64,000 bases of DNA from an uncultured Pseudomonadota bacterium (GCA_903908265.1 CAIVRI010000080.1:117569-181568), one strand, 5' to 3'. Shown: positions 18,819-28,567, numbered from the stretch's first letter. Translations and numbers: made by a program. Notes: a model not told the origin generated them from the letters alone.

Positions 18819-20135
18819 TCAGCCCGCCGCCATCAAACGCTCGATCGCATCCGGCGTCTTCGCCAACGCACCGGTCAGCACATCCGGCGTGTCACGGGTC
18901 ACGATCACATCGTCTTCGATGCGGATACCGATGCCGCGGAATTCCTTGGGGGCGCTAAGACAGGAGGGGGCCACGTAAATACCCGGCTCAACCGTCAGCG
19001 CCATACCCGGCTCGAGCACGCGCCACGCATCGCCCACTTTGTAGTCACCCACGTCATGCACATCGATCCCCAGCCAGTGACCGGTACGGTGCATGAACCA
19101 CTGCCGATACGCCCCCTCTTTAATAAGTTTACTGAGCTTCCCGGATAGAAACCCCAGGGATACCAATCCTTGCGTAATCGTCCGCACTGCGGCGTCGTGC
19201 GGGTCATTCCAGTGATTACCCGGACGGCATTGCGCGATCGCCGCCAATTGCGCCTCGAGCACCACCTCATACAAAGCGCGTTGGGCCGGGCTATAGCGTC
19301 CATTGACCGGGAAGGTCCGGGTGATGTCCGAGGCATAGCAATCTAATTCGCAGCCCGCATCGATCAGAACGAGGTCGCCGTCCCGCAGGGCTTGCGCATT
19401 CTCGCGGTAATGCAGGATGCAGGCATTGGTGCCGCCGCCCACTATGGGCTCATAGGCCGGCACACCATGGTTGCGGTGGAACTCGTGGACGATCTCCGCC
19501 GCCAACTGGTATTCGGTAACCCCCGGGGCGCACAGACGCATCGCCCGCTCGTGCGCAGTGACCGAGATGGCCGCAGCGCGCCGCATCGTGGCGATCTCCT
19601 CGCGGCTCTTGTAAAGCCGCATGTCATGTAGCAGATGGTCCAGCGCCACAAATTCCTGCGGGCTGTGCCGGCCGTGCTTGGCCTGCGCGCGCAGACCATT
19701 AACCCAGCCGATCACCCGCTGGTCGAACTCCGGATGCAGCCCCATGGTGTAGTACACGCGGGAGCGACTCTCCAGCAGCCCAGGCAGAATCTCATCGATG
19801 TCCGCGATCGGGAATGCATCATCCGCCCCATAGGTCGCTACCGCGCCCTCCGGGCCTGCACGCAGGCCATCCCACATTTCACGGGTCGCATCGCGGTCGC
19901 GCACAAAGAGAATGTACTCAGTCCCTGCCCGGTGCGGGAGCAGCACCGCCACCGCCTCCGGTTCCTGAAAGCCCGTCAGGAAGTAAAAGTCGCTGTCCTG
20001 ACGATAGGGGTACTCGGTATCGGCATTGCGCTTCACGATCGGCGCGGCCGGCAAGATCGCAATCGCATCACGGCCCATCATCCGCATCAATTGGCGGCGG
20101 CGCTTGGCAAACTCAGCCGGCTTCATCAACGCCAT
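18819..20135 (-). CDS. pepP: Xaa-Pro aminopeptidase (aminopeptidase P)
   Basis: MALMKPAEFAKRRRQLMRMMGRDAIAILPAAP; RQDSDFYFLTGFQEPEAV; metal-binding region VLIDAGCELDCYASDITRTFPVNG...HRTGHWLGIDVHDVG. ATG at 20135; the longer 20579 ORF start runs antisense through ygfB. Confidence 0.92.
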   Translation of the reverse strand: MALMKPAEFAKRRRQLMRMMGRDAIAILPAAPIVKRNADTEYPYRQDSDFYFLTGFQEPEAVAVLLPHRAGTEYILFVRDRDATREMWDGLRAGPEGAVATYGADDAFPIADIDEILPGLLESRSRVYYTMGLHPEFDQRVIGWVNGLRAQAKHGRHSPQEFVALDHLLHDMRLYKSREEIATMRRAAAISVTAHERAMRLCAPGVTEYQLAAEIVHEFHRNHGVPAYEPIVGGGTNACILHYRENAQALRDGDLVLIDAGCELDCYASDITRTFPVNGRYSPAQRALYEVVLEAQLAAIAQCRPGNHWNDPHDAAVRTITQGLVSLGFLSGKLSKLIKEGAYRQWFMHRTGHWLGIDVHDVGDYKVGDAWRVLEPGMALTVEPGIYVAPSCLSAPKEFRGIGIRIEDDVIVTRDTPDVLTGALAKTPDAIERLMAAG

Positions 20136-20667
20136 CTCCCCGGGGATCGACGAGTTCTTCGTGTACCAATTGCGCGCTGGCCCGCAGGTACTCCACCAGT
20201 TCTGCGTAAGAGGACTCACTGTCTTCCTCAGAATCCTCCTCGCCGATCGCGGCTTTGGCGATTTCGGCGAAGTCAGCCACGACCTCCCGCACCGTATCAG
20301 GCCAACCGGTCGAGGCGACGGGAACCGAACCCAGTCCAGCCATAAAGCCCGTGCACCATGCAGCCAACGCTGCGGCGCGCGCCTCCAGCGGCTCCTCGTC
20401 CCCCGGGAGAAGCGGCGAAAAGTCCATATCGGGCCCAGACATCTGTGCCGCCGTCTCTCGGCACAATGCGTTGAGCACCTCGCGGGCATGCAATGCCCGC
20501 TCGGGGGCCGCCGTATCGGACAGGATCTGGTCGATCCACTCATCCGGCCGGAAAATGAGGGAGGCGGCGATCGTGCCACTCAACGCACCATGGGCCTCGG
20601 CTGCGCCCAGGGCCACCCCGGCGCCGCCGAGGGCGGTCTCCAATTCATCATAGGTAACGGTCTGCAT
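20113..20667 (-). CDS. ygfB: UPF0149 family protein YgfB-like
   Basis: YDELETALGGAGVALGAAEAHGALSGTIAAS..., CTGFMAGLG; adjacent to pepP. Confidence 0.85.
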   Translation of the reverse strand: MQTVTYDELETALGGAGVALGAAEAHGALSGTIAASLIFRPDEWIDQILSDTAAPERALHAREVLNALCRETAAQMSGPDMDFSPLLPGDEEPLEARAAALAAWCTGFMAGLGSVPVASTGWPDTVREVVADFAEIAKAAIGEEDSEEDSESSYAELVEYLRASAQLVHEELVDPRGDGVDEAG

Positions 20668-20719
20668 CCGGTGATTCTAGCGCGTTGACCCTATCTAGGG
20701 CCGCGCCTATAGTGCGGCC

Positions 20720-20953
20720 ATGGCCGAAAATACGTCACCTACCGCTGCCGGACTAGAACTCAAGAAGCTGGAGAAGCGTCTTGCGGAGCTTATTTCGACG
20801 CTCGACCGCCTCAAGGAAGAGAATCGGTCCCTGAAAATTCGCCAGGAATCGCTCGCTACGGAGCGCGCGGCCCTCATGCAAAAGAATGAACAGGTTCGCG
20901 CCCGCGTTGAAGCCATGATTGGTCGGCTGAAGTCGATGGAGCACGGGACATGA
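20720..20953 (+). CDS. Small coiled-coil protein (TIGR02449/ZapB-like) upstream of zapA
   Basis: LKKLEKRLAELISTLDRLKEENRSLKIRQESLATERAALMQKNEQVRARVEAMIGRLKSME; overlaps zapA start. Confidence 0.8.
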   Translation: MAENTSPTAAGLELKKLEKRLAELISTLDRLKEENRSLKIRQESLATERAALMQKNEQVRARVEAMIGRLKSMEHGT

Positions 20954-21267
20954 GTGATCTGCCCGTCTCCCGCGTCTCGGTTCGGATCCTGGAAAAGGAA
21001 TACCAGTTCTCCTGCGCCCCGGACGAGCGGGCCGCATTGCTCGATTCGGCTGAATACCTGAACGGCGAGATGCGCAAGATCCGCGATACCGGCAAAGTCA
21101 TCGGCCTGGACCGTATCGCCGTCATGGCCGCACTCAACATGGCAAACGAGCTACTGAAATCGCGGGCTCGCGATGCTTCGCTGGATGTCGATGTGGTGCA
21201 AAAACTCCGGCACCTGCGCGAACAGGTCGATGCGGCGCTTGAGCGCGGCCAACAACTCGATCTCTGA
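20950..21267 (+). CDS. zapA: Cell division protein ZapA
   Basis: VSVRILEKEYQFSCAPDERAALLDSAEYLNGEMRKIRDTGKVIGLDRIAVMAALNMANELL. Confidence 0.9.
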   Translation: MSDLPVSRVSVRILEKEYQFSCAPDERAALLDSAEYLNGEMRKIRDTGKVIGLDRIAVMAALNMANELLKSRARDASLDVDVVQKLRHLREQVDAALERGQQLDL

Positions 21268-21334
21268 CAACTATTCTCGCGCTGCCGAGAAGTCCGTCAT
21301 TCTTTCCCGCCCCCTGATCGGTTAGTCTTCGCTC

Positions 21335-21524
21335 TGGCGCCGCCTGCGGTGTTCGACACGGGTCAAGACCTCCCGGCCCTAATTGCGTTACCCCGGGGCA
21401 TGTACTTGCACGGCCATTGAGCATGTCCGCCTCGTTGCGGAAAGCCTTAAGCCTGGCAGTACGCCCCACTTGTTGCTCCGGTCCGGGAGCAACGATTCGT
21501 GACGGCACAGGTGGACGGCGCCGC
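21335..21524 (+). ncRNA. ssrS: 6S RNA
   Basis: Located just after zapA (conserved site). Closing stem GGCGCCGCC(21336..)/GGCGCC(21517-21522), conserved GAGCATGT...GGAAAGCCTTAAG segment, 3' hairpin GTTGCTCC-GGTCCG-GGAGCAAC (21472-21493) analogous to the E. coli 6S 3' hairpin; ~190 nt. Confidence 0.85.
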
Positions 21525-21584
21525 CCTTTTCCCAATGGCCGACCCCATCGTCCGGACAGTCCGGCGATGGTGCGGGAGTAACCG

Positions 21585-22052
21585 ATGAAACATTGGCTGA
21601 TGAAGAGTGAGCCTTCGGTCTTCGGTATCGATGACCTGATGAAGGCACCCAAGAAACGTTCTGCTTGGGACGGCGTCCGCAACTATCAGGTCCGTAACAT
21701 GTTGCGCGACGAAATGCAGGTTGGAGACCTTGCCTTCTTTTATCACTCAAGCTGCGATGAACCTGGAATTTACGGGGTTATTCGCATTGTGAAAGAAGGC
21801 TATCCCGACCACACCGCATTCGACCCATCGCACGATCACTTCGATCCGAAGAGCAAGGCGAGCGACCCCACGTGGTTCATGGTCGATATTGAGTTCATCG
21901 AAAAATTCGAGCGGCCCGTGACGTTGGATAAGTTGCGCGTACATGTCGACAAGCTCTCGGACCTGTTGGTGTTGAAGCGTGGCAACCGACTTTCGATCAC
22001 GCCGTTAACGAATGCTGAATGGCGTTACATCGTGACCCTCGCGGCAAAGTGA
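21585..22052 (+). CDS. EVE-domain (PUA-like) protein
   Basis: MKHWLMKSEPSVFGIDDLMKAPKKRSAWDGVRNYQVRNMLRDEMQVGDLAFFYHSSCDEPGIYGVIRI. Confidence 0.92.
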   Translation: MKHWLMKSEPSVFGIDDLMKAPKKRSAWDGVRNYQVRNMLRDEMQVGDLAFFYHSSCDEPGIYGVIRIVKEGYPDHTAFDPSHDHFDPKSKASDPTWFMVDIEFIEKFERPVTLDKLRVHVDKLSDLLVLKRGNRLSITPLTNAEWRYIVTLAAK

Positions 22053-22097
22053 ATGGTCTTGATGCGTGGGTCGCTACCACATCAAAAAGGTAGTTGC

Positions 22098-22125
22098 TTG
22101 TAATTTAACTTTTTGTGTATATACT
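22098..22125 (+). promoter_or_regulatory. Predicted promoter of the lysine-rich micro-ORF
   Basis: TTGTAA (22098-22103), 16-nt spacer, TATACT (22120-22125). Confidence 0.5.
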
Positions 22126-22160
22126 CCGATCCCGGACTAACCCTTAATTGGAGAACTACT

Positions 22161-22226
22161 ATGGCGACTAAGAAGAAAGCTGCGAAGAAGAAGGCAACGA
22201 AGAAGAAGGCTGCTAAGAAGAAGTAA
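22161..22226 (+). CDS. 21-aa lysine-rich repetitive peptide MATKKKAAKKKATKKKAAKKK
   Basis: Direct translation; GGAG 6-8 nt upstream of ATG; flanked by a predicted promoter and a strong terminator. Below the ORF-track length cutoff. Confidence 0.65.
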   Translation: MATKKKAAKKKATKKKAAKKK

Positions 22227-22280
22227 GCCTTAGAAGTTGCCGGAGATGAAGGTCTCGACCCAACTCTCCTAAACTTCGCT

Positions 22281-22314
22281 GACTGTGCCCGCTTACGCGG
22301 GCACAGTCTTTTTT
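22281..22314 (+). terminator. Rho-independent terminator
   Basis: gactgtgcccgc-ttac-gcgggcacagtc followed by tttttt (12-bp perfect stem). Confidence 0.92.
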
Positions 22315-22383
22315 ACGTTCTGGAAATGCATTCAGCCAGCAATTACTACGCGGCTGAGATAAAGAAATACAGGGTTTTTTGCG

Positions 22384-23043
22384 ATGAAAAGCGATGACCT
22401 AAAGCGCCGCGTTGCCGAAGCGGCGATAGCGTACGTACCCGAGGGCTGCGTGCTCGGTGTCGGTACCGGATCGACGGTTAACCACTTCATCGCCGCTCTC
22501 GCCGACCGAAAGATAGAACTCGCCGGTGCGGTGTCTAGCTCCGAAGCCAGTGCGCGACTGCTGTCAGCGGCCGGCTACGAAGTGCTGGATCTCAACGCCA
22601 CCGGCGACCTCGAGGTCTACGTGGACGGCGCAGACGAATCAAATCGGCACCTGCACCTGATCAAGGGGGGTGGCGCGGCACTCACCCGAGAAAAAATTGT
22701 GGCCGCCGCTTCGCGGCGCTTCGTCTGCATCGTGGATCAATCCAAAGTGGTCGACGTCTTAGGCCGCTTCCCGTTACCGGTCGAAGTCATTCCAATGGCG
22801 CGATCGTATGTTGCCCGCCAATTGATCAAGCTCGGGGGACAACCGGTTTATCGCACCGGCGTGGTGACGGACAACGGCAACGTGATCGTGGATGTGCACA
22901 ACTTAGCTATCACCGATCCGAAGGGTCTTGAGGATGCAATCAACGGCATCGTCGGCGTAGTAGCCAATGGTCTGTTCGCACGTAGACCAGCCGATGTACT
23001 GCTGATCGGCACGCCCGATGGCGTACAGACTCTGACCGCCTAA
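22384..23043 (+). CDS. rpiA: Ribose-5-phosphate isomerase A
   Basis: [76 protein letters not shown]. Confidence 0.95.
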   Translation: MKSDDLKRRVAEAAIAYVPEGCVLGVGTGSTVNHFIAALADRKIELAGAVSSSEASARLLSAAGYEVLDLNATGDLEVYVDGADESNRHLHLIKGGGAALTREKIVAAASRRFVCIVDQSKVVDVLGRFPLPVEVIPMARSYVARQLIKLGGQPVYRTGVVTDNGNVIVDVHNLAITDPKGLEDAINGIVGVVANGLFARRPADVLLIGTPDGVQTLTA

Positions 23044-23957
23044 CCGCGTTTGGTTGGACTCGGCGCCTCGCCAAACAATGTGGCGAGGCGCTCATCCTTC
23101 TCGGTCCAGAGGCCGCCCAACCAGTCTTGGAAGCGGCCGCGGAATTCTCCATCCCCGACGTAATCGCCAGCCGCCTGCCGCAACGGCAGCGTGCGCCGCT
23201 GCACATCTACAACGATCGTGGGTAGCCGGCCGCAACACAGATCCCAGAACGTGGGGTTGCCCCCGGGGTAGACAATGGTCACGTCGACCATCTCGCGCAA
23301 AATCGGCCCCAGCGCCTCCATCACGAAGGCGATGCCGCCCGCCTTAGGACGCAATAGATGGCGGTAGGGCGACCGAGAGGCTTGCTGCTTTTCTGGAGTA
23401 AACCGGGTGCCTTCGACAAAGTTAATCACCGACGTGGGGTGATCCTGAAATTTAGCGCAGGCCCGCTGGGTTGCTTTGAGATCCGTGCCACGCAGTTGGG
23501 GGTTGCGCGCTAACTGGGCCTGGCTATAACGCTTCATGAACGGCATGTCGAGCGCCCACCAAGCCAGGCCCAGAACCGGCACCCATTTCAGCGAGTCTTT
23601 GATGAAGAACTTGAGGAACGGGATCCGCCGATTCAAGACGGTCTGCAATACGACGATATCAACCCATGAGCGGTGGTTTGCAATCACCAAGTACCAGCCA
23701 CTGCGACTGAGTCCGTCTAGACCCGAGACGTGCCAATCAACTTGCTGCGTCACGCCAATGAGCCAAGCGTTCACAGAGACCCAGCACTCGGCCAATCGAA
23801 TCAGCACCGCACTCACCAGCCGGCGAAACGGGGCCCAGGGCACCAGAATTTTTAAGACCGAAATCACCACAATGGGCACGCCGAAAGCGAGCGTGTTGGT
23901 GATAAACAAAGACATCAGTACGAGCCCACGCAGCGGACCCTTCGGCAATTTCGGCAC
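23040..23957 (-). CDS. 1-acyl-sn-glycerol-3-phosphate acyltransferase-like protein (YihG-type)
   Basis: [17 protein letters not shown] (H-x4-D), [16 protein letters not shown] start at 23957 with GGGAG upstream; start uncertain. Confidence 0.82.
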   Translation of the reverse strand: MPKLPKGPLRGLVLMSLFITNTLAFGVPIVVISVLKILVPWAPFRRLVSAVLIRLAECWVSVNAWLIGVTQQVDWHVSGLDGLSRSGWYLVIANHRSWVDIVVLQTVLNRRIPFLKFFIKDSLKWVPVLGLAWWALDMPFMKRYSQAQLARNPQLRGTDLKATQRACAKFQDHPTSVINFVEGTRFTPEKQQASRSPYRHLLRPKAGGIAFVMEALGPILREMVDVTIVYPGGNPTFWDLCCGRLPTIVVDVQRRTLPLRQAAGDYVGDGEFRGRFQDWLGGLWTEKDERLATLFGEAPSPTKRG

Positions 23958-24012
23958 GTAGAAACTCCCGGCTATGCAGCGCTTATTGTGCGCCGAAGAC
24001 CGGCACAAAAGA

Positions 24013-24034
24013 CAAGGCCCGCTGACGCGGGCCT
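24013..24034 (-). terminator. Hairpin downstream of tRNA-Gln
   Basis: aaggcccgc-tgac-gcgggcctt perfect stem; minus strand continues GTCTTTTG. Confidence 0.7.
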
Positions 24035-24042
24035 TGACGTTG

Positions 24043-24116
24043 TGGCTGGGGAACTAGGATTCGAACCTAGATTGACGGAGTCAGAGTCCGCTGTCCTACC
24101 GTTAGACGATTCCCCA
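24043..24116 (-). tRNA. tRNA-Gln (anticodon CTG), CCA encoded
   Basis: Minus strand TGGGGAATCGTCTAACGGTAGGACAGCGGACTCTGACTCCGTCAATCTAGGTTCGAATCCTAGTTCCCCAGCCA; acceptor TGGGGAA/TTCCCCA, loop CTCTGAC, T-loop GTTCGAATC. Confidence 0.95.
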
Positions 24117-24146
24117 ATATTTGGAATCGACTTCCTATCGCAGCTA

Positions 24147-24192
24147 GACCGGTCCAGCGGAGACCGGTCCGTCGGGTCCAAAAACCCGACGG
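24147..24192 (-). terminator. Tandem hairpins downstream of rpsI
   Basis: gaccggtc...gaccggtc (24147-24169) and ccgtcgggt-ccaaaa-acccgacgg (24169-24192). Confidence 0.6.
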
Positions 24193-24206
24193 AACCCGCG
24201 AACGGT

Positions 24207-24596
24207 TTAACGCTTCGAGAACTGAGGCGCGCGACGCGCTTTACGACGGCCGACCTTCTTACGCTCGACTTCACGAGCGTCACGGGTCACAAAGCCGGCG
24301 ATGCGCAGCGGCTTACGCAGCGTTTCGTCGTACTCGAGCAATGCGCGCGTAATGCCGTGACGGATCGCGCCGGCCTGGCCGGTGATACCACCGCCATCCA
24401 CTGCGACTTTAACGTCAAAGCGGGCTGCCATCTGGACGAGTTCCAGCGGCTGGCGAACAATCATGCGGCCGGTTTCACGACCGAAGAATTCTTCGATCGA
24501 ACGGTCGTTGATAGTGATCTTGCCCGAACCGGGCGAGAGATGGACGCGGGCCGTCGAAGTTTTGCGGCGGCCGGTGCCGTAATACGTGGTGGACAT
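24207..24596 (-). CDS. rpsI: 30S ribosomal protein S9
   Basis: [38 protein letters not shown] ... [19 protein letters not shown]. Confidence 0.97.
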   Translation of the reverse strand: MSTTYYGTGRRKTSTARVHLSPGSGKITINDRSIEEFFGRETGRMIVRQPLELVQMAARFDVKVAVDGGGITGQAGAIRHGITRALLEYDETLRKPLRIAGFVTRDAREVERKKVGRRKARRAPQFSKR

Positions 24597-24622
24597 GGTC
24601 TTACCTTGCAGAATGCGGGGCT

Positions 24623-25054
24623 TCAGGCGAGTTCAACAGCCTGGGGCTGCTGCGCCGTATGGGGATGCTGTCCCCCCGCGTACACGTGCAGCTTCTTGAA
24701 CATCTTACGACCGAGCGGGCCCTTGGGCAGCATGCCCTTGACCGCGATTTCGATCGCCCGTTCCGGGTGCTCCGCCAGCATCTTGCCGAGCGTAACGCTC
24801 TTGATGCCGCCGATAGCGCCAGTGTGATGGAAGTAAAGTTTGTCAGTGAGCTTCGCGCCCGTCACCGCGATCTTCTCGCAATTGACGACAATAATATTGT
24901 CGCCGCAATCAACGTGCGGGGTGTACGAAGGCTTGTGCTTGCCGCGCAGGCGAACGGCTAGAGCCGTGGCGAGGCGACCGAGCGTCTTTCCAGACGCGTC
25001 AACGACGAGCCAATCGCGGCGCACCGTCTGTGAATTTTCGAAAACCGTGTTCAT
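24623..25054 (-). CDS. rplM: 50S ribosomal protein L13
   Basis: [58 protein letters not shown]; start corrected to 25054 (143 aa). Confidence 0.96.
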   Translation of the reverse strand: MNTVFENSQTVRRDWLVVDASGKTLGRLATALAVRLRGKHKPSYTPHVDCGDNIIVVNCEKIAVTGAKLTDKLYFHHTGAIGGIKSVTLGKMLAEHPERAIEIAVKGMLPKGPLGRKMFKKLHVYAGGQHPHTAQQPQAVELA

Positions 25055-25175
25055 GGAATACTCAGAGCTGTCGGACCGGCGAAAGACCGCGAATTGTACG
25101 GGGTTTTCCTGCGCTTGCAAAGGGTGTCGGCAACTCGCAATCCAAAAGACCGCCAAGAGGTAATAATGTACAGCC

Positions 25176-25829
25176 ATGACTGATCCCTTGCGCACCCAAT
25201 CTCCGTTAGACCGGCTTATTTCCGTTGCAGATCATGCGCTTAAGAGCGCATTTGGCTGCCCGCCGGCCTCCGGCAGACCCACCCCAGCCCCCCATAGTGG
25301 CGCGACCACAGCGCTCAACGGGGCCGAAAAACGCCATGCGGCGGGCTTGATGCGCGTCAATCACGCCGGTGAAATCGCGGCCCAAGCGCTGTATCACGGC
25401 CAGGCTCTGGTTGCCGCCGACCCCGCGGTACGTGCGTTTCTGCTCAGCGCCGCTCGTGAAGAGGGCGATCATCTCGTCTGGTGCGCTGAGCGACTGCGCG
25501 ATCTGGGGGCCAAACCCAGCGTATTCGGGCCCCTCTGGTATGGCGGCTCCGTACTGATCGGGGCGATGGCTGGACTCGCCGGCGATGCCATCAGCCTCGG
25601 GTTCATCGCCGAAACCGAGCGCCAGGTTGAGGGCCATATAGAGAGTCACCTGCAAAACCTGCCGGCAGCAGACGACGCCAGTCGCGCCGTACTTCTGCAG
25701 ATGAAATCTGACGAGGCGGCACACCGCCAGCACGCGTTAGACCGGGGTGGCGAAACACTACCGGGTCCTGTGCAAACGTTGATGCGCGGCACAGCCAAGA
25801 TAATGACCACCAGCGCTTATTGGCTGTGA
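25176..25829 (+). CDS. coq7: Demethoxyubiquinone hydroxylase (Coq7 family)
   Basis: [62 protein letters not shown] (di-iron E..ExxH motifs). Confidence 0.92.
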   Translation: MTDPLRTQSPLDRLISVADHALKSAFGCPPASGRPTPAPHSGATTALNGAEKRHAAGLMRVNHAGEIAAQALYHGQALVAADPAVRAFLLSAAREEGDHLVWCAERLRDLGAKPSVFGPLWYGGSVLIGAMAGLAGDAISLGFIAETERQVEGHIESHLQNLPAADDASRAVLLQMKSDEAAHRQHALDRGGETLPGPVQTLMRGTAKIMTTSAYWL

Positions 25830-25846
25830 CAAAGACGCCACAACGG

Positions 25847-25875
25847 TTGCCACCGTCATGATTATGTTCTATATC
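25847..25875 (+). promoter_or_regulatory. Predicted promoter of the crp/clp-like gene
   Basis: TTGCCA (25847-25852), 17-nt spacer, TATATC (25870-25875). Confidence 0.45.
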
Positions 25876-25911
25876 TTCTGGAGTTAAGTTAACAACTCAG
25901 GAATCGGCAAA

Positions 25912-26622
25912 ATGGACGATCAGGTCAAACTCATCGGGGACGTTCCGGCGATCAATCGCTTCCTGAGCTATTGCCGCATTCGCTCGGTGCCTTCCAAGAC
26001 CGTGCTCATTCACGCCGGTGATCTGCCGGATGTCCTCTACTACATCATCAGCGGCTCGGTCGAAGTGATGATTGAGGACGAGGAAGGCAACGAGATGGTT
26101 TTGGCCTACCTCTCCCGAGGACAGTTCTTCGGTGAGATGGGCCTGTTCAGCGAGGGCTCCACGCGCAGCGCCTGGGTCCGCACGCGTCAGGCCTGCGAAC
26201 TGGCAGAAATGACCTACGCGCGTTTCCGGCAAATCGCCGCGGAAAGCCCAGGGCTAATTTTCGAACTCGCCACGCAGCTCGCCACGCGCCTGGACCGGAC
26301 CAACAAGAAGTTAGGGGATCTGGCCTTCGTGGACGTGATCGGCCGTGTCGCGCACGCGATCATGGACCTGTGCGGCGAACCCGATGCGATGACGCACCCG
26401 CAGGGCATGCAAATCAAGGTCAGTCGGCAAGAGTTGTCGCGCTTGGTCGGCTGCTCGCGCGAGATGGCCGGGCGTGTGCTCAAGACGCTTGAGGAACAAG
26501 GTCTGTTGAAGGCCACCGGCAAGACCGTTGTCGTGTTCGGCGCGCGCCCGAAAACGCGCCGCCCAACCGTCGTGCCCACCAAGGAAATGCGCGAAAAAAT
26601 CGGCCGCAACCGCGCCGACTAA
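25912..26622 (+). CDS. crp: CRP/FNR-family global regulator (Crp/Clp-like)
   Basis: cNMP fold LYYIISGSVEVMIEDEEGNEMVLAYLSRGQFFGEMGLF and HTH KVSRQELSRLVGCSREMAGRVLKTLEEQGLL. Confidence 0.92.
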   Translation: MDDQVKLIGDVPAINRFLSYCRIRSVPSKTVLIHAGDLPDVLYYIISGSVEVMIEDEEGNEMVLAYLSRGQFFGEMGLFSEGSTRSAWVRTRQACELAEMTYARFRQIAAESPGLIFELATQLATRLDRTNKKLGDLAFVDVIGRVAHAIMDLCGEPDAMTHPQGMQIKVSRQELSRLVGCSREMAGRVLKTLEEQGLLKATGKTVVVFGARPKTRRPTVVPTKEMREKIGRNRAD

Positions 26623-26625
26623 ACG

Positions 26626-27306
26626 TCAGCGACTCGCCGTCGCCGCGGTAATTTCGGCGCGCATCGCCGCAATGATCGTGGCGTAATCTGCAGCGCCGAA
26701 GATGGCAGAGCCGGCCACAAACGTGTCCGCGCCTGCCGCAGCGATAGCACCGATATTGTCGGCCTTCACGCCGCCGTCCACTTCCAAGCGAATTTCCCGA
26801 CCTGAAGCGCTGATGCGCTCGCGAATGCGACGCAATTTCTCTAGCGTATGGGGAATGAATTTCTGGCCCCCGAAGCCCGGATTCACCGACATCACCAAAA
26901 TCATGTCGAGCTTATCCAGCACATGATCCAAGACCGACAGCGGTGTTGCCGGATTCAACACAAGCCCCGGGCGACAACCGAGCTCGCGAATCATGCCCAG
27001 CGTACGATCCACGTGTTCAGAGGCTTCTGGATGGAAAGTAATCCAGGTCGCGCCCGCAGCGGCAAAGTCCGGGATGATTCGATCAACCGGCTTGACCATG
27101 AGATGCACGTCGATGGGGGCGGTGATGCCGTACTTGCGCAACGCCTCACACACTAACGGACCGATCGTCAGATTCGGAACGTAATGATTGTCCATGACGT
27201 CGAAATGGACCATGTCCGCACCGGCTGCCAATACGGCGGCGACGTCGTCACCAAGCCGACCAAAATCAGCGGATAGAATCGAAGGAGCAATGTGCGGCTT
27301 CAGCAT
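26626..27306 (-). CDS. rpe: Ribulose-phosphate 3-epimerase
   Basis: [66 protein letters not shown]. Confidence 0.96.
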   Translation of the reverse strand: MLKPHIAPSILSADFGRLGDDVAAVLAAGADMVHFDVMDNHYVPNLTIGPLVCEALRKYGITAPIDVHLMVKPVDRIIPDFAAAGATWITFHPEASEHVDRTLGMIRELGCRPGLVLNPATPLSVLDHVLDKLDMILVMSVNPGFGGQKFIPHTLEKLRRIRERISASGREIRLEVDGGVKADNIGAIAAAGADTFVAGSAIFGAADYATIIAAMRAEITAATASR

Positions 27307-27328
27307 GGCGACTAACGTAGCCCGTGTA

Positions 27329-27739
27329 TTAGCGCCCTGAAAGCAGATGAGCGACGGCTACGAGGGCGTCTACGCCGCCGTCCATCATGTAGTGTACAGG
27401 TGTTTCACCCTTAAACGGCGCCTCGCGGCGAGGCTCATGGATCCACTGAAAGGCGCGCTCGCCAGCGACCCCATTCTTGGACAGTGCAGCCTGAATACCG
27501 GTGACGATCTGGATGCGCTTCTGCTGCGCTGGCGTCAGCCGCGGGCCTTGCCCCACCCGATACCGTCTGAGCACCGCGCTCGAGGGGCACCGCAGCAGTT
27601 TGCACTGCTGAATCTCGGAGAGTTCCCAAGCATCTGCGACGCGAAAAAACGCCGATAACGCCACGGGCAGTGGCGCTGACGGGGTAGCAACCGCTTCAAC
27701 GGATCCGGCGATCTTCGGCAATAACTTCGTAGGCTTCAC
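27329..27739 (-). CDS. Xre/MbcA/ParS-type (DUF2384-like) antitoxin-like protein, no partner toxin seen
   Basis: C-terminus [40 protein letters not shown] resembles MbcA/ParS toxin-binding domain; N-terminal helical DNA-binding-like region. Confidence 0.65.
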   Translation of the reverse strand: MKPTKLLPKIAGSVEAVATPSAPLPVALSAFFRVADAWELSEIQQCKLLRCPSSAVLRRYRVGQGPRLTPAQQKRIQIVTGIQAALSKNGVAGERAFQWIHEPRREAPFKGETPVHYMMDGGVDALVAVAHLLSGR

Positions 27740-28475
27740 GGATACGCTGCGTCTTTTCCTTGGCGAGATCCTGCATCGACTCGGGCAATCCCCGAGCGAC
27801 GAGTTTATCGGGATGATTCTCGCTCATCAGGCGACGATACGCCTTCTTGACGTCCGCGTCTGTTGCAGACTGCGAGATTCCCAAAACGCTATACGCCTGC
27901 TGCAGGTCCATCGCCCCTGTTCGTGCAGAGCCTGCGGCCCCTGCGCAGGCCTGCTGACGCAATAACGCCTCTAACCCGCTGATTTGTGGATCTGCAAAAC
28001 CAAGACGCCGGCCAATCTCCGCAATCACGCGTCGCCGACCGCCTTCAAGGCCATCACCCGCCAAGGCCGCCCGCATCTGGATCTCAAGGAAAAAACCGAG
28101 CAAATCGGGTCTGCCTGCGCAAACTTGGATCAGGCGTGCAATCTCCGCATCGACCGGATAGTCACCTTGTTTGCCGCGGGTAAACGCCCGGATTGCGCGC
28201 GAAACATGCTCCGCATCGAAATGTAGGCCCTGCATGATGGTGCGAGCCGCAGAAATTTCAGACTCTGAAATTCGGCCATCGGACTTGGCGATGAAGCCCA
28301 TTACGGCAAAAACGGCGTCGAAAAAGAAACTCTGAAAATCACCGATAGAGGCTTTATTTGCCGGCGATTCGGCTGCTGTATCGAGAGAATGACCGATGAA
28401 CACGCCCAATGCCGCACCGACCGGCCCACCCGCCAACCCGATCAATCCGCCGACAACCTTACCAATCCAGCGCAT
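27696..28475 (-). CDS. djlA: DjlA-like co-chaperone (TerB domain + C-terminal J domain)
   Basis: MRWIGKVVGGLIGLAGGPVGAALGVFIGHSLD; C-terminal [63 protein letters not shown]. Start taken at 28475. Confidence 0.88.
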   Translation of the reverse strand: MRWIGKVVGGLIGLAGGPVGAALGVFIGHSLDTAAESPANKASIGDFQSFFFDAVFAVMGFIAKSDGRISESEISAARTIMQGLHFDAEHVSRAIRAFTRGKQGDYPVDAEIARLIQVCAGRPDLLGFFLEIQMRAALAGDGLEGGRRRVIAEIGRRLGFADPQISGLEALLRQQACAGAAGSARTGAMDLQQAYSVLGISQSATDADVKKAYRRLMSENHPDKLVARGLPESMQDLAKEKTQRIREAYEVIAEDRRIR

Positions 28476-28567
28476 CCGTTCCTTGACCCTGCTTTCCAAC
28501 GATTGCCAAAATACAGACCCGTGACGGCCCTCGCCGTGCATGGTAGCAGCGAGGCGAACGAACTCCC

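Noticed and set aside
20136-20579. N-terminal extension of the 586-aa pepP ORF
   Set aside because: R/S/P-rich out-of-frame reading of ygfB; typical pepP start MALMKPAEF lies at 20135.
21447-21750. Overlapping minus-strand ORFs at the 6S RNA locus
   Set aside because: Antisense to 6S RNA and the EVE-domain gene; no coding motif.
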